From Apostichopus japonicus (lineage: Eukaryota; Echinodermata; Holothuroidea; Aspidochirotida; Stichopodidae), in the NCBI RefSeq assembly GCF_037975245.1, contig NC_092579.1, positions 11,064,678 through 11,128,677 of the forward strand: DNA of 64,000 nucleotides, given 5' to 3'. The position numbers and the translations under genes were made by a program. Below are positions 22,792-34,981 of this stretch, one piece after another (position 1 is the stretch's first letter; every line of letters starts with the position of its first letter). The notes below the pieces were generated by a model. The model was not told the origin of the DNA. It searched no databases and was given only the letters and a program-made list of their open reading frames with translations.

Positions 22792-23053
22792 CAGGCGCGT
22801 AGCCAGGAATTTGCCAAGGGAGGGGCGAAACTGTTTGCAAATTATCAGAGCCGTACATTCAGCATTGCAAACTATCTAAGCGTAGCGCCACCATGAGTTG
22901 GCGCGAAACATACAATAGAATTTTCCCAGGTCTTGTAAGTTGCATCTTAGCATTTACTCTTTTGAAAAAACTAGCGATATCATAAAAATATTAAACTTTT
23001 TTTTAAAGGTCAAGGGGGGGCTACCCCTTTGCCCCCCTTTGGCTACATGTCTG
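22792..23053 (+). mobile_element. hAT-type non-autonomous element, 262 bp
   Basis: Starts CAGGCGCGTAGCCAGG and ends GGCTACATGTCTG (inverted, CAGACATGTAGCC). The flanking octamers CCCCCAGC and TCCCAAGC agree at 6 of 8 positions, fitting the 8-bp duplication of hAT elements. It contains the core module near 22893 (CTATCTAAGCGTAGCGCCACC). Confidence 0.65.
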
Positions 23054-23805
23054 TCCCAAGCCCCTCAACCTCCACCCTAAAGTACTACAAAGTGCTGACT
23101 GACAGGTGGTGGTTCCCAGTGTCAGCCACTATAGAATAACAATACTTGTCCATACTTTTGAGGGTATTTTGGCACAGAGATTAGTAAAACTTTTGGCTCT
23201 AAAGGTAGTCAGTATAGGCCCCAAATTATAGCATGCTATAACTGCTAGAAGTTTTCAAAAAGTACTTTCCTGAAGGTCTTTACTTTACAAACTGTTCTCA
23301 GAAATTGTTTAGGAACACACAAGATGATTAAATGTCCCAGTTAGGAAATTTCCTTGAAGTTTGTAATAAAAAAAAAGTTTAGGAATTTTGACCAAAGGTG
23401 ACCATATTTGAATATCTAGCATAGTTAGGGGCCAATATAGTATACCGTTAGGAGAAAACCCACCTGGAATTAGTGATTTACTTGAAACACTCTCAATGCA
23501 TATCTATTTCTTTACCAGGCCTCTATATTGCACAAAACATTTTACTCATTAACTTTTTCCTTGCAAGAATATAAAGAAATTCCAAGAGACCTTTACATAG
23601 CCACACGAACAGTGACACCAATTTATGTGTTCATTATGCTGTCCCCAATTTCCACCCCACTCACTTCCTCACATATTGTCATTTTGTAATATATTATTAA
23701 AGAGATGAATTGCTATTGCAGTTGAAGTCTCCTTTTTTACCGGACACTGCCTTGATATACCATTCTATATGAGATCAACCTCACCTTCTAGTTTACAGAC
23801 ATACT
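23054..23805. other. Non-coding stretch
   Basis: Nothing recognised. Confidence 0.3.
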
Positions 23806-23930
23806 CACTTTAAGCATTGTAATCGGGTCTGAGTGTTTGTGTCTTCAGTTTTTTCTCTCTCTATAGGGTCCTTGATGGGGACTTAAGTGTCCCTCCTGAT
23901 CCTTTTTTTCTACTAAACTAAACTCAACAG
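23806..23930 (+). mobile_element. 5'-truncated LINE 3' end (same family as 18915-19045)
   Basis: Shares TTTAAGCATTGTAATCGGGT, GGGTCCTTGATGGGGACTT and TTTCTACTAAACTAAACT with the copy at 18.9 kb; only the 3' UTR is present. Confidence 0.65.
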
Positions 23931-24832
23931 TATGTGGATATGAATCAAATTATTCATAAAGTACCTGCACTTTTTCTTTATAAGTTATTTGTTCCAGTAG
24001 TTCCAAAGTATGAGATGGCAACATCCAAACATGTTTCCTTTTAACATTTTTTGTTGTTGTTTAATCTGAAGTTAGCTGCCGAGCTAGTAACTCATTTTGA
24101 GTCTTTCATTGGAACACCACTGGATGGTCTATAATGAAGTCATGATTACTTTAAAATTACCCCTACCTTTCACATTTGCTGTGGAGAGTGATGGACACTA
24201 GAAAGCGAGATTATCACAGAGAAAATACTTATGTAGACAATGTGAGGAAATTCAACGAGAGCTTTGCCGCTGAAAACTCCTGTAATTCCTTTTGTTACAA
24301 GTCTCATGATGGTGCCGAATACTTGACCTTCTTTTTGGAAACTGTTTGGCTGTATGATATCTGTTGATGGAATTGAACCACCTGCTGAATGAATTCTGCA
24401 TCACCAGAACAGATTATATAATGGCCTAACAAGTTCCAAAATTTGGTCTTTGTTCTTAGCACCTGGAACTTTAAAACTGAAGTCCAATGGCACCGACATC
24501 AAAGGGCACTTTGCAGAAATTTGATTGGACTGATGCAGCCTTACATTTAGTACCCTTTATAACTCTTATTGGATTATCTTATTTGCCTATACACATCATT
24601 CCATCAACGCCCCCCACCCCCTCAAGGAAAATATGCATACTAGCACTGCAATATCCAATGTGCAAATTGGGAAACAAGGAACAAGTTTTCTTTTGAGACA
24701 AAATGAGGTGAAATCATGCTAGTTGCTAATGTAGGAATCTTCTGAATTAGAGTTTATTTCCTGTTAATATCTTAACAAATTTTTTCCATTTGAAATAGCT
24801 TGAGTTTGACCCACAGAAATTCATGAAAAAGT
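23931..24832. other. Non-coding stretch
   Basis: Nothing recognised; frames at 24176 and 24487 are short and featureless. Confidence 0.3.
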
Positions 24833-25302
24833 CAGCGGCTTAGCCAGGATTTGCAAAGTTGTATGCACGACTATCTGAGCGGAGCGCCACCATCGGTTGG
24901 CGCGGAGCATGCAATAAAATTTTTGGTTTAACAAACCCCTCAGATGGCCGGAAACGGCCCTTCCCGAGTGTTCATTCTGGTTCCCTGGCCTCTTGCTAAC
25001 TTGAGACACCTCATTTTTTATGTAGAAAAAGGGCACATTTTTAACCTGAGGAAAAGTGGGGGGCACATACCCCTGTGCCCCCCCACCATCGGTTGGCGCG
25101 GAGCATGCAATAAAATTTTTGGTTTAACAAACCCCTCAGATGGCCGGAAACGGCCCTTCCCGAGTGTTCATTCTGGTTCCCTGGCCTCTTGCTAACTTGA
25201 GACACCTCATTTTTTATGTAGAAAAAGGGCACATTTTTAACCTGAGGAAAAGTGGGGGCACATACCCCCTGTGCCCCCCCCCCCCCGGTTCCGCCGCTCT
25301 TG
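24833..25302 (+). mobile_element. hAT-type non-autonomous element with internal tandem duplication
   Basis: Starts CAGCGGCTTAGCCAGG and ends GGTTCCGCCGCTCTTG. Positions 24887-25082 and 25083-25278 are near-identical tandem copies of 196 bp, each with the second half of the core module (TCGGTTGGCGCGGAGCATGC ... CAGATGGCCGGAAACGG) and a G/C-rich tail. The duplication changes only homopolymer lengths, so it is recent. Confidence 0.6.
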
Positions 25303-26125
25303 GAAATCATCCCTCGATACAAATGCCACACATAGTTCTGTAGGGAATGAAACTTTGGAGAACCATCAGAAGGGTGATGAATGTATGAAAATGAGGAATC
25401 AGTCATGGATGTGGAGTAAGTCTCCATTATATGGGATATACTTTTGCAGACAATGTTATTAATGGCCAATCACAATTTACAAAGAATATCATAACATGTA
25501 CAGGCCTAATTAAGTTGAATGAGTTTACACAGTTGGAGACCATTGCATTTCAATATCTCAATCAGACCATTGTTTGTCTTCAAATCTATCATATATCTGA
25601 AATATCATGGGGAAATAGGAATAATTAATATCCTCTTGTTTGAAAAAACGTAGGACTGGAGAAGAAACATTATATAGCCTAGACCTAACTGCCTGGAAGA
25701 TCCACACGAATCTTCAACACGTCCCTCATCATGAGTTTCGTTTTCAGATAATTAGGTACAAGTGCGATACAAGCTGTAACATTAACATTAAGTGTTAGGC
25801 CTTTGCCTATTTAATTATTAGCCTAGGGCCCAGCCTACTCCAGTCTCACGTCTCTCTCAGTCTCCGTGAGTCAGTGTGTAACTTGAAGTCATATGGACGA
25901 ATTGTCAAGTAACGCAATAACGTTATTCTGTGAAACTCCGACCACTTTTACTTGGAATTCCTCAGCACAGTCACCGGGCACACTTGCATTGCGTTCATAT
26001 CAAAAATGGGTACTGAAGGCTTCACTTTGGTTGTTCAGCGTAATAAAGTGACTGTAAGTATAGGCCTTGGTTTTTACATACGTAAGTCCGTGTACACCAC
26101 TGAGACCGGGGTCGGCATAAGTTTA
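25303..26125. other. Non-coding stretch
   Basis: Nothing recognised. 25850-26125 is less AT-rich and sits beside a sequence shared with 36.7 kb. Confidence 0.3.
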
Positions 26126-26240
26126 CACAAGGGCGCAGACCTGTTGTCTATCCAGGAAATGCCTGCGATTGGCTGAACCCCTAAATCTTTTCTGAGATCT
26201 ATTTTGATTTGTGCTAACATTCTGTGACAACTTCGTAGTG
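26126..26240 (+). repeat. Interspersed sequence shared with 36660-36775
   Basis: Both copies contain GGGCGCAGAC, then GCGATTGGCTGAA, then AGATCTATTTTGATT and GTGCTAACAT(T/A)CTGTGACA in the same order and orientation. Confidence 0.7.
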
Positions 26241-26399
26241 TGTATCACTACATCATCATTTTGGTTTGAAATAAAAAGAATAAAATAGAAAAGTCTGAGT
26301 CATTGTGATTCAGTTGCTGTAGTTCTCTGGGGCATTATATCCAGAAAGAGGCCTCTTTTGATTCCTTGCCAAAGACTGAAGAAATCAATGCGATGGTGA

Positions 26400-27330
26400 T
26401 TGTGTGGGTTAGTGCGTGTGTGTGTGTGCGTGCGTGTGTGTGTGTGTGTATATGAGACACTTTCTTGTAAACACGATATCTCAACAATTGAAGCTTGTAT
26501 GTAACTCATACTCTTCATATGGGTAACCCATATTAGGAAAAAGACTACTATTGTTTTTGGTGGAGGTCAAAGGTCATTTTAGGTCACCAGAGGTCAAACT
26601 AAAAAACCTCTTAAACTGCTTGTAAACACATTATCTTGTAGGAAGGGGTAACTTGGAAGGATTTCATACTTAGTATGTAGATGGCCCATATTGTGTAGGA
26701 GATCCCTATTACATTGGACGCGGGTCAACAGTCATGTGAGGTCAGCAGATCTGAGGTGAAAGTCTGAAAATCTTGTAAGAAATTACTCTAAAGGTGAAAT
26801 TGCGTTAATGTACAAACAAAGCACGTAGATTGCCTTTGGTGAGAACAAAATCGCTGTGGAATTTCATGCGTGTCAAATTTCCTTTGAGGTCAAGAGAAGT
26901 AGTTTTCAGAAAACCCAATCTACGGTACCCAACATCGACCATACTGTCATCACATACATGTTTCTGCATTACGATCATGATGCACAAGCCTATATCATTT
27001 CGTCGTCCGGATCAGGCATCCGTACAAAACTGTCGCAACGAAACCGGTGTACGAGCTGCATTTCGCGTAAGTTGCTGAGTTCCTGTAGGTTCTCTCTGGC
27101 CAGTATCTTTGTAGTAAGCAATAAGATTTTGATATGTACTTGGTATGTCGATGATCCATATCAATTAAATAACCCTATTGTTTTGGTGAAGGTCAATACA
27201 GCCCAAACTGTGAATAACCTGCAAACATGGTATATCCAAATCTCTAGTTGAAATCAAAGCCCTAACAAAATTTCTCCTATGGGCCCGGCAAGGAATCACT
27301 AAATCTTTGACTTTCTGGTTTCTTATTTGT
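26400..27330 (+). repeat. Interspersed repeat with AGGTCAAAGGTCA motifs (matches 55757-56865)
   Basis: Begins with a (GT)n tract and TATGAGACAC, holds imperfect ~120-bp subunits (TTGTAAACA..AT.ATCT, TTCATACTTAGTATGTAGATG, GGTCAAAGGTCA) and ends near GGCAAGGAATCACTAAA ... TCTGGTT. The copy at 55757-56865 has the same beginning, subunits and end. No coding capacity. Confidence 0.6.
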
Positions 27331-28764
27331 TCATTACTAGGCTGCTCATTGCCCTTTTGTAAATGATGTTCTTATCCTTTAAGAAAAGTGAATAATAAAG
27401 AAAAATACCCCAGCAGCACGGCTAATAAATGAGCAGTGATGTAAGATGTTTGAATAGCTAACCACCGGACCAAAGTTCAGCAGGCTGATTCGAAATATAC
27501 CAATAACAGATGAGAACAATTTGCGGAAGGAAGGAGTGCTTCTAAATAAACCTTCACATGATCAGCTATACACAATAATGCACATGTTTTGTAGCATATA
27601 TAGTCCAATACACCTGTTTTCTCAAAGGTATTCCGTAAGAGTTGGGGGGGGGGTCTTTAAAGGGGGTGGGAGTCCGATCTTCTAATTTTATGGCTTAGTG
27701 GGTCACTAGTTCCCAAACATATTCGAGACGGATGCTCATACCATTTCTGGTTTAGAAGGTTAAAGGTTAAAGTGCTAAACTGGCCATATTTTCAAACTGA
27801 GGCTAAAATTCGAAAGAAACTTGCAGAACTAATAGTTTCTATGGAAAACTTCCCCACCTTCCAAACGAGTGTGATAACGTCACAGAATCACAGGAGAATG
27901 GCATGTCCAAAATATTAAAGTCTTAAGAAAGTCAAAATCTTGGTTGGAACTAAAATTTATATGTGCGGCATTCAGTAGAAAGGATTTCGACTTCGAAAAG
28001 AATTTTCGAAACAATTATGGCGTTAACCCACACCCTATAGGTTTACCATTAGGATTAGCCTGATTAATTATGGTGTCTAAATGAAGAGGTCTATAGGAAG
28101 CTGAACCTCCGAATGCATATTATGGCAGACCGATGCTTTCACGTGATATCCATGTATAAGCTCATTGGAAGTTGCTCTCCATTGGAAAGATCTGTGAACT
28201 TGAAACCTATAATTACCTTGAAAGCTAATTGGAAAGGTACGTTTTGTAAATTAAATGCCGATTTTCCCGTCTTTTAACTCCAAGCGGATGTGACGTATTC
28301 GTGTACGTCAATAAGTCGGAAATGCAACATGCAATGGCATAATAATTTGTGGCGTATATACAGCATGACATTTTCTCTTACTTCTTAAGTTTCACATCTT
28401 TTCTTATACTTGAATAAAAGGCGGCATGTTAAAAAAGACATACAAAAATTTAAAAAATATAATAAAAAAATTACCATAGGTCGGAGGCAATCGATATGAC
28501 ATTGCAAAACTGAGCTTTGTCTTTATTATTTAAATATAGAATTTCAAGCCAGTCGGGCAAAGTTTACATTGGCGCAAAATATATACCGCTCCACAATATA
28601 ACGTCATAAAAATCGATAAAAATACTGTTTGTGATAGAATTGGACTCGCTGGGTCCATTGATGCAATGATCAGGACGATCAAATGCATTATTGTAGGGAT
28701 TGAGAGGAGAATGAAAGGGTAGATAATTATGATATCATTCCGAGTCTATACAGCTAGGGGAGGC
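27331..28764. other. Non-coding stretch
   Basis: No gene or repeat recognised apart from short homopolymer runs (27645, 28438). Confidence 0.3.
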
Positions 28765-29457
28765 CAGTGGCGTAGCCAGAGGGAGTCAGTCTTTTTTTCT
28801 TCTTCAAATTTGCTTTGTGCTACAGTCTTGCCCCCCCCCCCCCCTCCAAATGAGATCCAGTGATGTATTCAAAATTATACTTCTTTTAACATTTTTCGAG
28901 TTCTGATCACAAGTATTCATACCTCAGGGCACATGTTCATACTTCATGTAAGGTCAGAACTTGCTAATCAGACCGAGATATTATACATTTTGGGCCTTCA
29001 TCGTACCCACATACGGAGACCGTTGATCAATATCGTCCTACAGAATAAGCGCCAATAATTTGGCCAGTTGTATAACCGTTACAAACTAACGCTAGCAACC
29101 CATGTTTATTTTCAGCGACCAATGATGCCACTTGTGGAGAATTTTCACTGCACGTATAGGTCCTATAGGCCTAGTGAAACATGTTTCTGTGGGAATCTGG
29201 GCATGTTGTGCATTAGAGTAGCTAATTTATTCACTGTATCCTTTTCATATTGTGCGGAATTATGCAGAAACCACGACGACTGTCTCCGCAATAGAGGTAA
29301 ATTAAGTGAAAGTGTGTCATGTTCCACTGAACCATTAGATGTGTATTTGTGCAGACGAGTTGCCCGTTAATACATATATTTCTTGATAATTCCTACCATC
29401 AACCCCTCTTAAGAAAAATCTTGCCCCCCTAACAATTGAATGTTGGCTACGCCACAG
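28765..29457 (+). mobile_element. hAT-type element carrying a cysteine-rich frame
   Basis: Left end CAGTGGCGTAGCCAG and right end TTGGCTACGCCACAG are inverted. The flanking octamers GGGGAGGC (28757-28764) and TGGGAGGC (29458-29465) agree at 7 of 8 positions, as expected for hAT. The interior (28860-29380) is unlike the other copies and lacks the core module. Confidence 0.7.
29130..29370 (+). pseudogene. Possible captured PAN/apple-like exon fragment
   Basis: The frame (open over about 29068-29370) has a cysteine pattern, ending in YCAELCRNHDDCLRNR, that resembles the helix segment of PAN/apple modules ('CA..C....C'), followed directly by a donor-like GTAAATTAAG at 29296. It lies wholly inside the hAT-type element. 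It may be a host exon picked up by the transposon, or a chance match; the remaining PAN cysteines are not clearly in place. Confidence 0.25.
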
Positions 29458-29665
29458 TGGGAGGCCACGTTGACTTAGAACTTATGTTGTTGGTACAAGA
29501 TCACAGATGGGACTCACTATTGTTTATAGTCTTGCCCGATTTAAAATGTCCCGTGATTAAAACGGCATGCAAATGTGGCCAAGGAACAAATAAATATTAG
29601 TAGAGGGCGCTCTTGTTAGCCTACATTTAGAGCTAATTTATGTTCTACTTACATTCAGAGCCATG

Positions 29666-29898
29666 CAGGTGCGTATCCAGGGGGGGCGTTGGGGGCGCGC
29701 GCCCCCCGGGTAAGAAAAAGAGGAGAGAAAAAAAAAGAGAAGAAAAAAGGAAAAACGAGGGGAAAAAGAGGAGGAGGAGAGGAAGGAAGGGAAAAGAAAA
29801 AGAAGAAAGAGAGAAGAAGGAGAAAAGGAGGGAGTAAAAGAAAAACGCGAAGACACCGGGAAGAGAAAGAGGAACAGTGACATCATTACAGCGCTGAA
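29666..29898 (+). repeat. hAT-like end plus 170-bp polypurine tract
   Basis: 29666 starts CAGGTGCGTATCCAGG with a GGGGGCGCGCGCCCCC palindrome (29690-29705), then 29710-29880 is almost purely A and G on the + strand. Lys/Glu-rich and Ser/Phe-rich frames here are products of the composition. Confidence 0.6.
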
Positions 29899-30098
29899 GG
29901 GTAGCCAGTGACGGATCAATGATTTCGTAAAAGTGTGCCTCACCCTACCCCTTACACCGACAACTCCATTTTTTTGACGTTTCCATTTTCCTCTCTCACT
30001 AATGATCTATATATATACTATATATGGTCTATCATAACGCGTCTGTAGAATTGTGCTATGAAACTAACTGTGGCTGGTCTTGAACTCGACCGTGTCGT

Positions 30099-30443
30099 CA
30101 GGGTACATGACGCATTTTGGGATGGGGGCGGCCGCCCCCCCCCCCATTCAGCATTTTTTTAAATGATATCGCTAAGTAATTTCAAAATAGAAAGTGCTTA
30201 GATGCAACTTACAAGGCCTGGGAAGTGTCATTTCCAGCGATCTGGGAGACATTTTCGGCCAAAATTTGCTTGTACGCTTCGCGCTAACAAATGGTCCTGG
30301 GTAGTGCCATTTCCAGCGATCTGGGAGGCATTTTCGGCCAAAATTTTCTTGTACGCTTCGCGCCAACCTATGGTGGCGCTACGCTTAGATAATTTGCCTA
30401 CAGGCTTCGCTCCTCCCTTGGCAAATTCCTCGCTACGCGCCTG
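30099..30443 (-). mobile_element. hAT-type non-autonomous element with two core modules
   Basis: On the minus strand it starts CAGGCGCGTAGCGAGGAATT (30443). The module CTAAGCGTAGCGCCACC ... AAAATTTTGGCCGAAAATG ... GATCGCTGGAAATG occurs nearly twice (30299-30393 and 30228-30290). The left end is uncertain. Confidence 0.5.
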
Positions 30444-30798
30444 TTCGAATTTGTAACGCAAACAGCAGATATCACATCATATCAGTGAGCATGAAAATGG
30501 CGTTCCAGGATGAAAATCCTCAAAACTGTCCGACTTGCCTGAAAAAATAAACAAAAATTTTCGCGCGCAAAGCGCAAGTTCAACGTGTCAATGTCAATAT
30601 CATATAAGCAAGCATCGGTTATTACATCGCATGCCATCATGTACCGTACGGTCCGTTAAAATTGTGCAGTATACCGCGGGATGCTAATGTAAACAACGAC
30701 ATGTCTCATGTAGATGTATAAAAAGCATGGAGGTCCAATTATGTCAAAAGTTTCTTTTACATTAGTAATGGCGAATTAGGGGCTGCACCCCCGCCGCG
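30444..30798. other. Non-coding stretch between hAT-type elements
   Basis: Nothing recognised. Confidence 0.3.
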
Positions 30799-31174
30799 CA
30801 GTGGGGGAGCGTCCATACGGTCAGGGGGCGGATGCTACCCCTGACGGACTCAAATGGACTGCTGGCGCCTTTTTCAGCTCTTTACCACTTTTTACTTATT
30901 CTACATTATTGACTTTTTTATTGCGCTCTCATCTACTTATTGACATTTGTCACATTTTCTTGGTGTCATTTGGCAATGACACCCTATTCTTCGTTTATCT
31001 GCAAATTAGCAAGGCCCTGAAAGGGTCATTTCCGGCGATCTAGGGAGTATCTTTGCTCAAAATTTGTCTGTGCGCTACGCGCCAACCAGTGGTGGCGCTC
31101 CGCTTAGATAGTGTCGAAAGCGCCCCTACAGACCATTCTTGCTCCCCTGACCAAAACCCCTAGCTCCGCCACTG
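30799..31174 (-). mobile_element. hAT-type non-autonomous element (sister of 44624-45200)
   Basis: Minus strand starts CAGTGGCGGAGCTAGGGG (31174) and ends CTCCCCCACTG (30799). It aligns along most of its length with 44624-45200, including AATTTGCAGATAAACGAAGA and TCCATTTGAGTCCGTC. No matching octamers flank it. Confidence 0.65.
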
Positions 31175-31348
31175 CCCTTACTACACTCAAAAACGTCTTT
31201 GCGAGTACACTACGAGTAATAGCTACTCTCTTAAAACACCATCGAATATACAAATTACAATGTTTTTACAGACTTTTACGTGCAATCTGAGAAATTGCAG
31301 GCTTGAGACCCATATTTTAGGGCTAGGTTTTCGCAGCATAAAACACTC

Positions 31349-31491
31349 GGGAAGTGCCGTTTCCGGCCATCTGGGGGTTTGAAAAAACCCAAAATTTTCT
31401 TGTACGCTCCGCGCCAACCGATGGTGGCGCTCCGCTTAGATAGTCTCCACACATTAGCCCCCCCAATATTTTTTTCGTTCCGCCGCGCCTG
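31349..31491 (-). mobile_element. hAT-type fragment with core module
   Basis: Minus strand starts CAGGCGCGGCGGAACG and reads through the core module GCGCCACCATCGGTTGGCGC to GATGGCCGGAAACGG. Left limit uncertain. Confidence 0.55.
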
Positions 31492-31777
31492 ATTATGGGT
31501 ATGTTTTGAAGTGAGTTTATTCACGAGAAATGTGAATTTTCAAATTCTGAACAAATTTGGGGCTTAAAACTTTGAAAAGTGGGGCTGACGGGTATTGTGG
31601 GCCGCGACGTAGAATCACCTACAAAAGCAAAGACCCACAGGACATGCGATCAGGTCGAAAATGACGTGTGCCGGGTTGACAATCTTCAAAAAGGTTATGG
31701 ATGGAAAAAAAAAACTACTAGGATATACTTGGTTCTCAGGCCAAAAGTGTACATCTGGTTGGTCATTTGAAGCCCGA
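31492..31777. other. Spacer between hAT-type fragments
   Basis: No recognised gene; may include interiors of the flanking elements. Confidence 0.3.
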
Positions 31778-31912
31778 GAAGTGCCGTTTCCGGTGATCTG
31801 GGGGGTATCAAAACCAGAAATTTTCTTGTACGCTGCGCGCCAACCGATGGTGGCGCTCCGCTTAGATAGTAATTCGCGCCCCCCGGGTTAGAAAATCCTG
31901 GAAACGCGCCTG
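31778..31912 (-). mobile_element. hAT-type fragment with core module
   Basis: Minus strand starts CAGGCGCGTTTCCAGG (31912), with the same core module as 31349-31491. Confidence 0.55.
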
Positions 31913-32640
31913 CCATGTATACCTTTTTGTTTATATTGATGTAAGATACATAACCTGTCATATTTCAAAGCTAGAAGCCTTAAAGTGTTGAGATTTTTCA
32001 TCCTATCAGACCAACCTATGAGAGGTTATTGATCCCCCCCCCCCCTTACTCCCCTTGGCAGTAGTATACTGCATGATGTTGGTGCGAAGAAGAGTTTTGC
32101 CTGACCATTGCCTTTTCCAAACTTAAATGGTCGGGCTGTTGTTAGCATTATAAGAATGCTGTTGTAGGTGCAACTTTCCGAGTTTTCCCTGCGAAAACAC
32201 TTGGGTATGGGGCAAAGTGGAAATGTTATAAATAAATCAGCCTCCCTAGAGAGATAGTCATGTTTTTTGTGGTAACATTAAACATGGACCCTCACACTTG
32301 CAAAGTCATTCACATCCAGTGTGGGCCATGACACACAGATAGGTGGGGGGGCCCAGGGGAGACACACCCAAAATGTTCTGCTCAGTATCCCCGGGGGAGA
32401 TACACCCAAAATGTTCTGCTCAGTATGTGCTGTAGACATGCTGACGGAGTTAGTGTGAAGGCTGGTTGCATGTGAGATAGTTGTCACAACATCAAATGAT
32501 GTAGCATCACAGGCAATTGGGTTCATCTAATAATTTTCAATTATTTTATGCTAGAGAGCACCTTGACAAGATTTCAGTCCCTTCCGTAATAATAAAAATG
32601 TCAAGAATGTGGATTTTTATCCATCTGTCAATAATAGTTA
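31913..32640. other. Non-coding; short tandem repeat at 32356-32432
   Basis: Two ~38-bp units containing ACACCCAAAATGTTCTGCTC lie in tandem at 32356-32432. Nothing else recognised. Confidence 0.6.
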
Positions 32641-34636
32641 ATGAAATAAACAACCAAATACCATTATCAATTGAGACTTGAGTTTATTGAAATCACCAAG
32701 TACAGTCCTCTTGTTGCAATGTCACCAGATTAAAGTATTGCCTTTATTCACCACAAATATGCTTTGATATCACTTGAATAACAAAACAAATCACTGCTTT
32801 TTTCCAGCAACTAGATCGTAAGTAGAAATAAGCAAGCACAAAGCACACATACTAATTTACATATGAAACACAACCAGCTATGGTATTTCCAAGATACATT
32901 TGGCATAGCAAGGTACTGTCAACCAGAATGAAAACATTTCATGGTTCCTGCTGCTGCTCATTGATTAACAGGGAACACTCCAAGTATGTAATGATGAAGC
33001 AAGATCAATAATTGCCTTACAAAGCCACACCTCCTCATAAATACACACGTTATCAAATGTAACACACATCACCATGTGTAAGCTACCTATCAATAACACA
33101 CTCACTTTTGATGGGACTGTGACTTATGGTTGTCTACTGTAGGTTTAACCCTGTGACCTCATTAAATTCATGATATGAGCACCAAAATCAATATTTTTAT
33201 CAACAAATTATGGACCACCCACCCACCCACCAAATATAGCATTGATCAATCATAGCCCTTGTTGAGTTATCGTGCATAAAAACTTAAGTGTCACACACAT
33301 CACATATACACACACCCACACCGACCTGATTACAAAGGCTCCTTTGCTTTCAGCAAGGAACCAAAACTACAAAATGCCGTACACAAAATGCACATAAATT
33401 TAAGTTAACTGTTGTTTTTGATCCAGGCACAATGCAACATGATATTTCTTGTTAATTAAACAAAGAGGTAATTGCATACTACCTTGACAGCAAGGAAATG
33501 TTAATTGACTGAAAAGACTGACTGAAACCACAGAATGCTTAACATACAATGGGTGGGTTCATTTACTGCAATGTTCAGAAAATAACATAATATGAACCCT
33601 GCTGAAGGATAACTATTTCATGCCACAAAAAATACCTTTTCACAGTGAAAAGAACCTTTTTAGACTAAATAGATCTGTCAATAAAGGAACAGAACATATA
33701 TCACCTGTGATTTGCAAAGGGCATATTTCTATAGCGTTTTAATGTTGAGAATTGTTATTTATTTTAACATTGCTTACTAATTATTAGTCACTAGTATAAA
33801 ATTCTTCTTGATAAACTGTATGATTAGGTGGCAGAAATATGATAATTATGATAGTAACTTGAGCAAATATACCTACAAACCTTTTCTGCCACACCCCCTT
33901 TTTTTATCATCACTGAACAACCATTCTAACTGTTATTCTGCTTGCATACAGTGCTTTCTCAATTGACTTGAATTGTGATCAATCATAGTTATTTGGATCA
34001 TTTGCTTGATCCTATGAAGTTTTACAGTACCTAAATGAGTAAACATCTAAGAATGTCTGCAAAGGTAAAATACTAACTGTATCCAGGGACAGTATTTAAC
34101 TTATCACAATATGAGGTTCAACTGCATTATACCATACTGCAGCTTTAAACAACTACATACACATAAACCTGCAAATCCAAGAAATATGCCTCCTCCCAAC
34201 CCATTGCCTTTTCAGGTATGCCTTCATTATTAGCAATCATGGCTGGTGAAAGACATAAAAATTGATAAAACTAGTAGAACATATAATTTTCAGTTATGTC
34301 CAGCCAAATCTGTCTCTATGTGATTACTGTCATGTCTTTCTGCTACTTCTGCACTCATGAACCTTCCTCTATGAGGCTTCTTATGCCCTTCAGCACGTCT
34401 CTTGACATAAATAGAATGACAAGATCAAAGTTTCAACACATTATGCATGAAAATATGAGTGTGATGTCTGGTGTTTTGTGTAGAGTATTTGCCAGTTTTG
34501 CCCACTTTTGGCAAAAGTTTTGCAAACTGCCATAGGTGAAATTATTGAATTTCTTCTCATTCAATGTCTGAAAATTTTGCCAACAGATGATTGAACGAAC
34601 ACCTGCTCAGTGACTAAACTGAGAGGATGAACATTT
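32641..34636 (-). other. Repeat-poor stretch, possible 3' UTR
   Basis: About 2 kb with none of the transposon landmarks that fill the rest of the window. If the exon at 34637-34981 is real, this would be its 3' side; AATAAA on the minus strand at 32692-32697 could serve as poly(A) signal. Confidence 0.25.
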
Positions 34637-34981
34637 CTAGTTGCCAGAGGAATGCTTGTGGTTGCAATTTTTGTGACATTGCAGAGGAAATTGCATCCAA
34701 CTTTCACAAAAATCCATCACAAAATGAGTTTCCAGAGCACTTAAACAACCATAGATAAATGTAATACCACACTCAAGTTGTGAAATTTTAACCCTAAATT
34801 TATATAGCTTTCTTAATACTACTGATAAGTTACCAAGTGCTGTAAACTGGTCATATATACCAAAGATTGAGTGATTTGCAAACCCTGAAACTGGCATGTT
34901 GTATGATATGCTGCAGATTTCCTGTAAACAAGGCTCTACTTGATTCATAAATAAGTACTCGACCACATCATGTGTCAACCT
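34637..34981 (-). CDS. Candidate terminal exon of an unidentified gene
   Basis: On the minus strand a very good acceptor, CTATTTCTTTCAG, is followed at 34981 by an open frame of about 113 codons (LTHDVVEYLF ...) ending in a stop at 34637-34639. Composition is balanced, with scattered Cys and Trp and no low complexity, which is better than the composition-driven frames elsewhere. I recognise no domain and propose no function. The frame enters in phase 2, compatible with a donor GTAAAC after the candidate exon at 35908-36149. It may still be chance. Confidence 0.3.
   Translation of the reverse strand, partial: RLTHDVVEYLFMNQVEPCLQEICSISYNMPVSGFANHSIFGIYDQFTALGNLSVVLRKLYKFRVKISQLECGITFIYGCLSALETHFVMDFCESWMQFPLQCHKNCNHKHSSGN

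Noticed and set aside
29640-29943. Lys/Glu/Arg-rich and Ser/Phe-rich frames
   Set aside because: Both are produced by the polypurine tract on its two strands.
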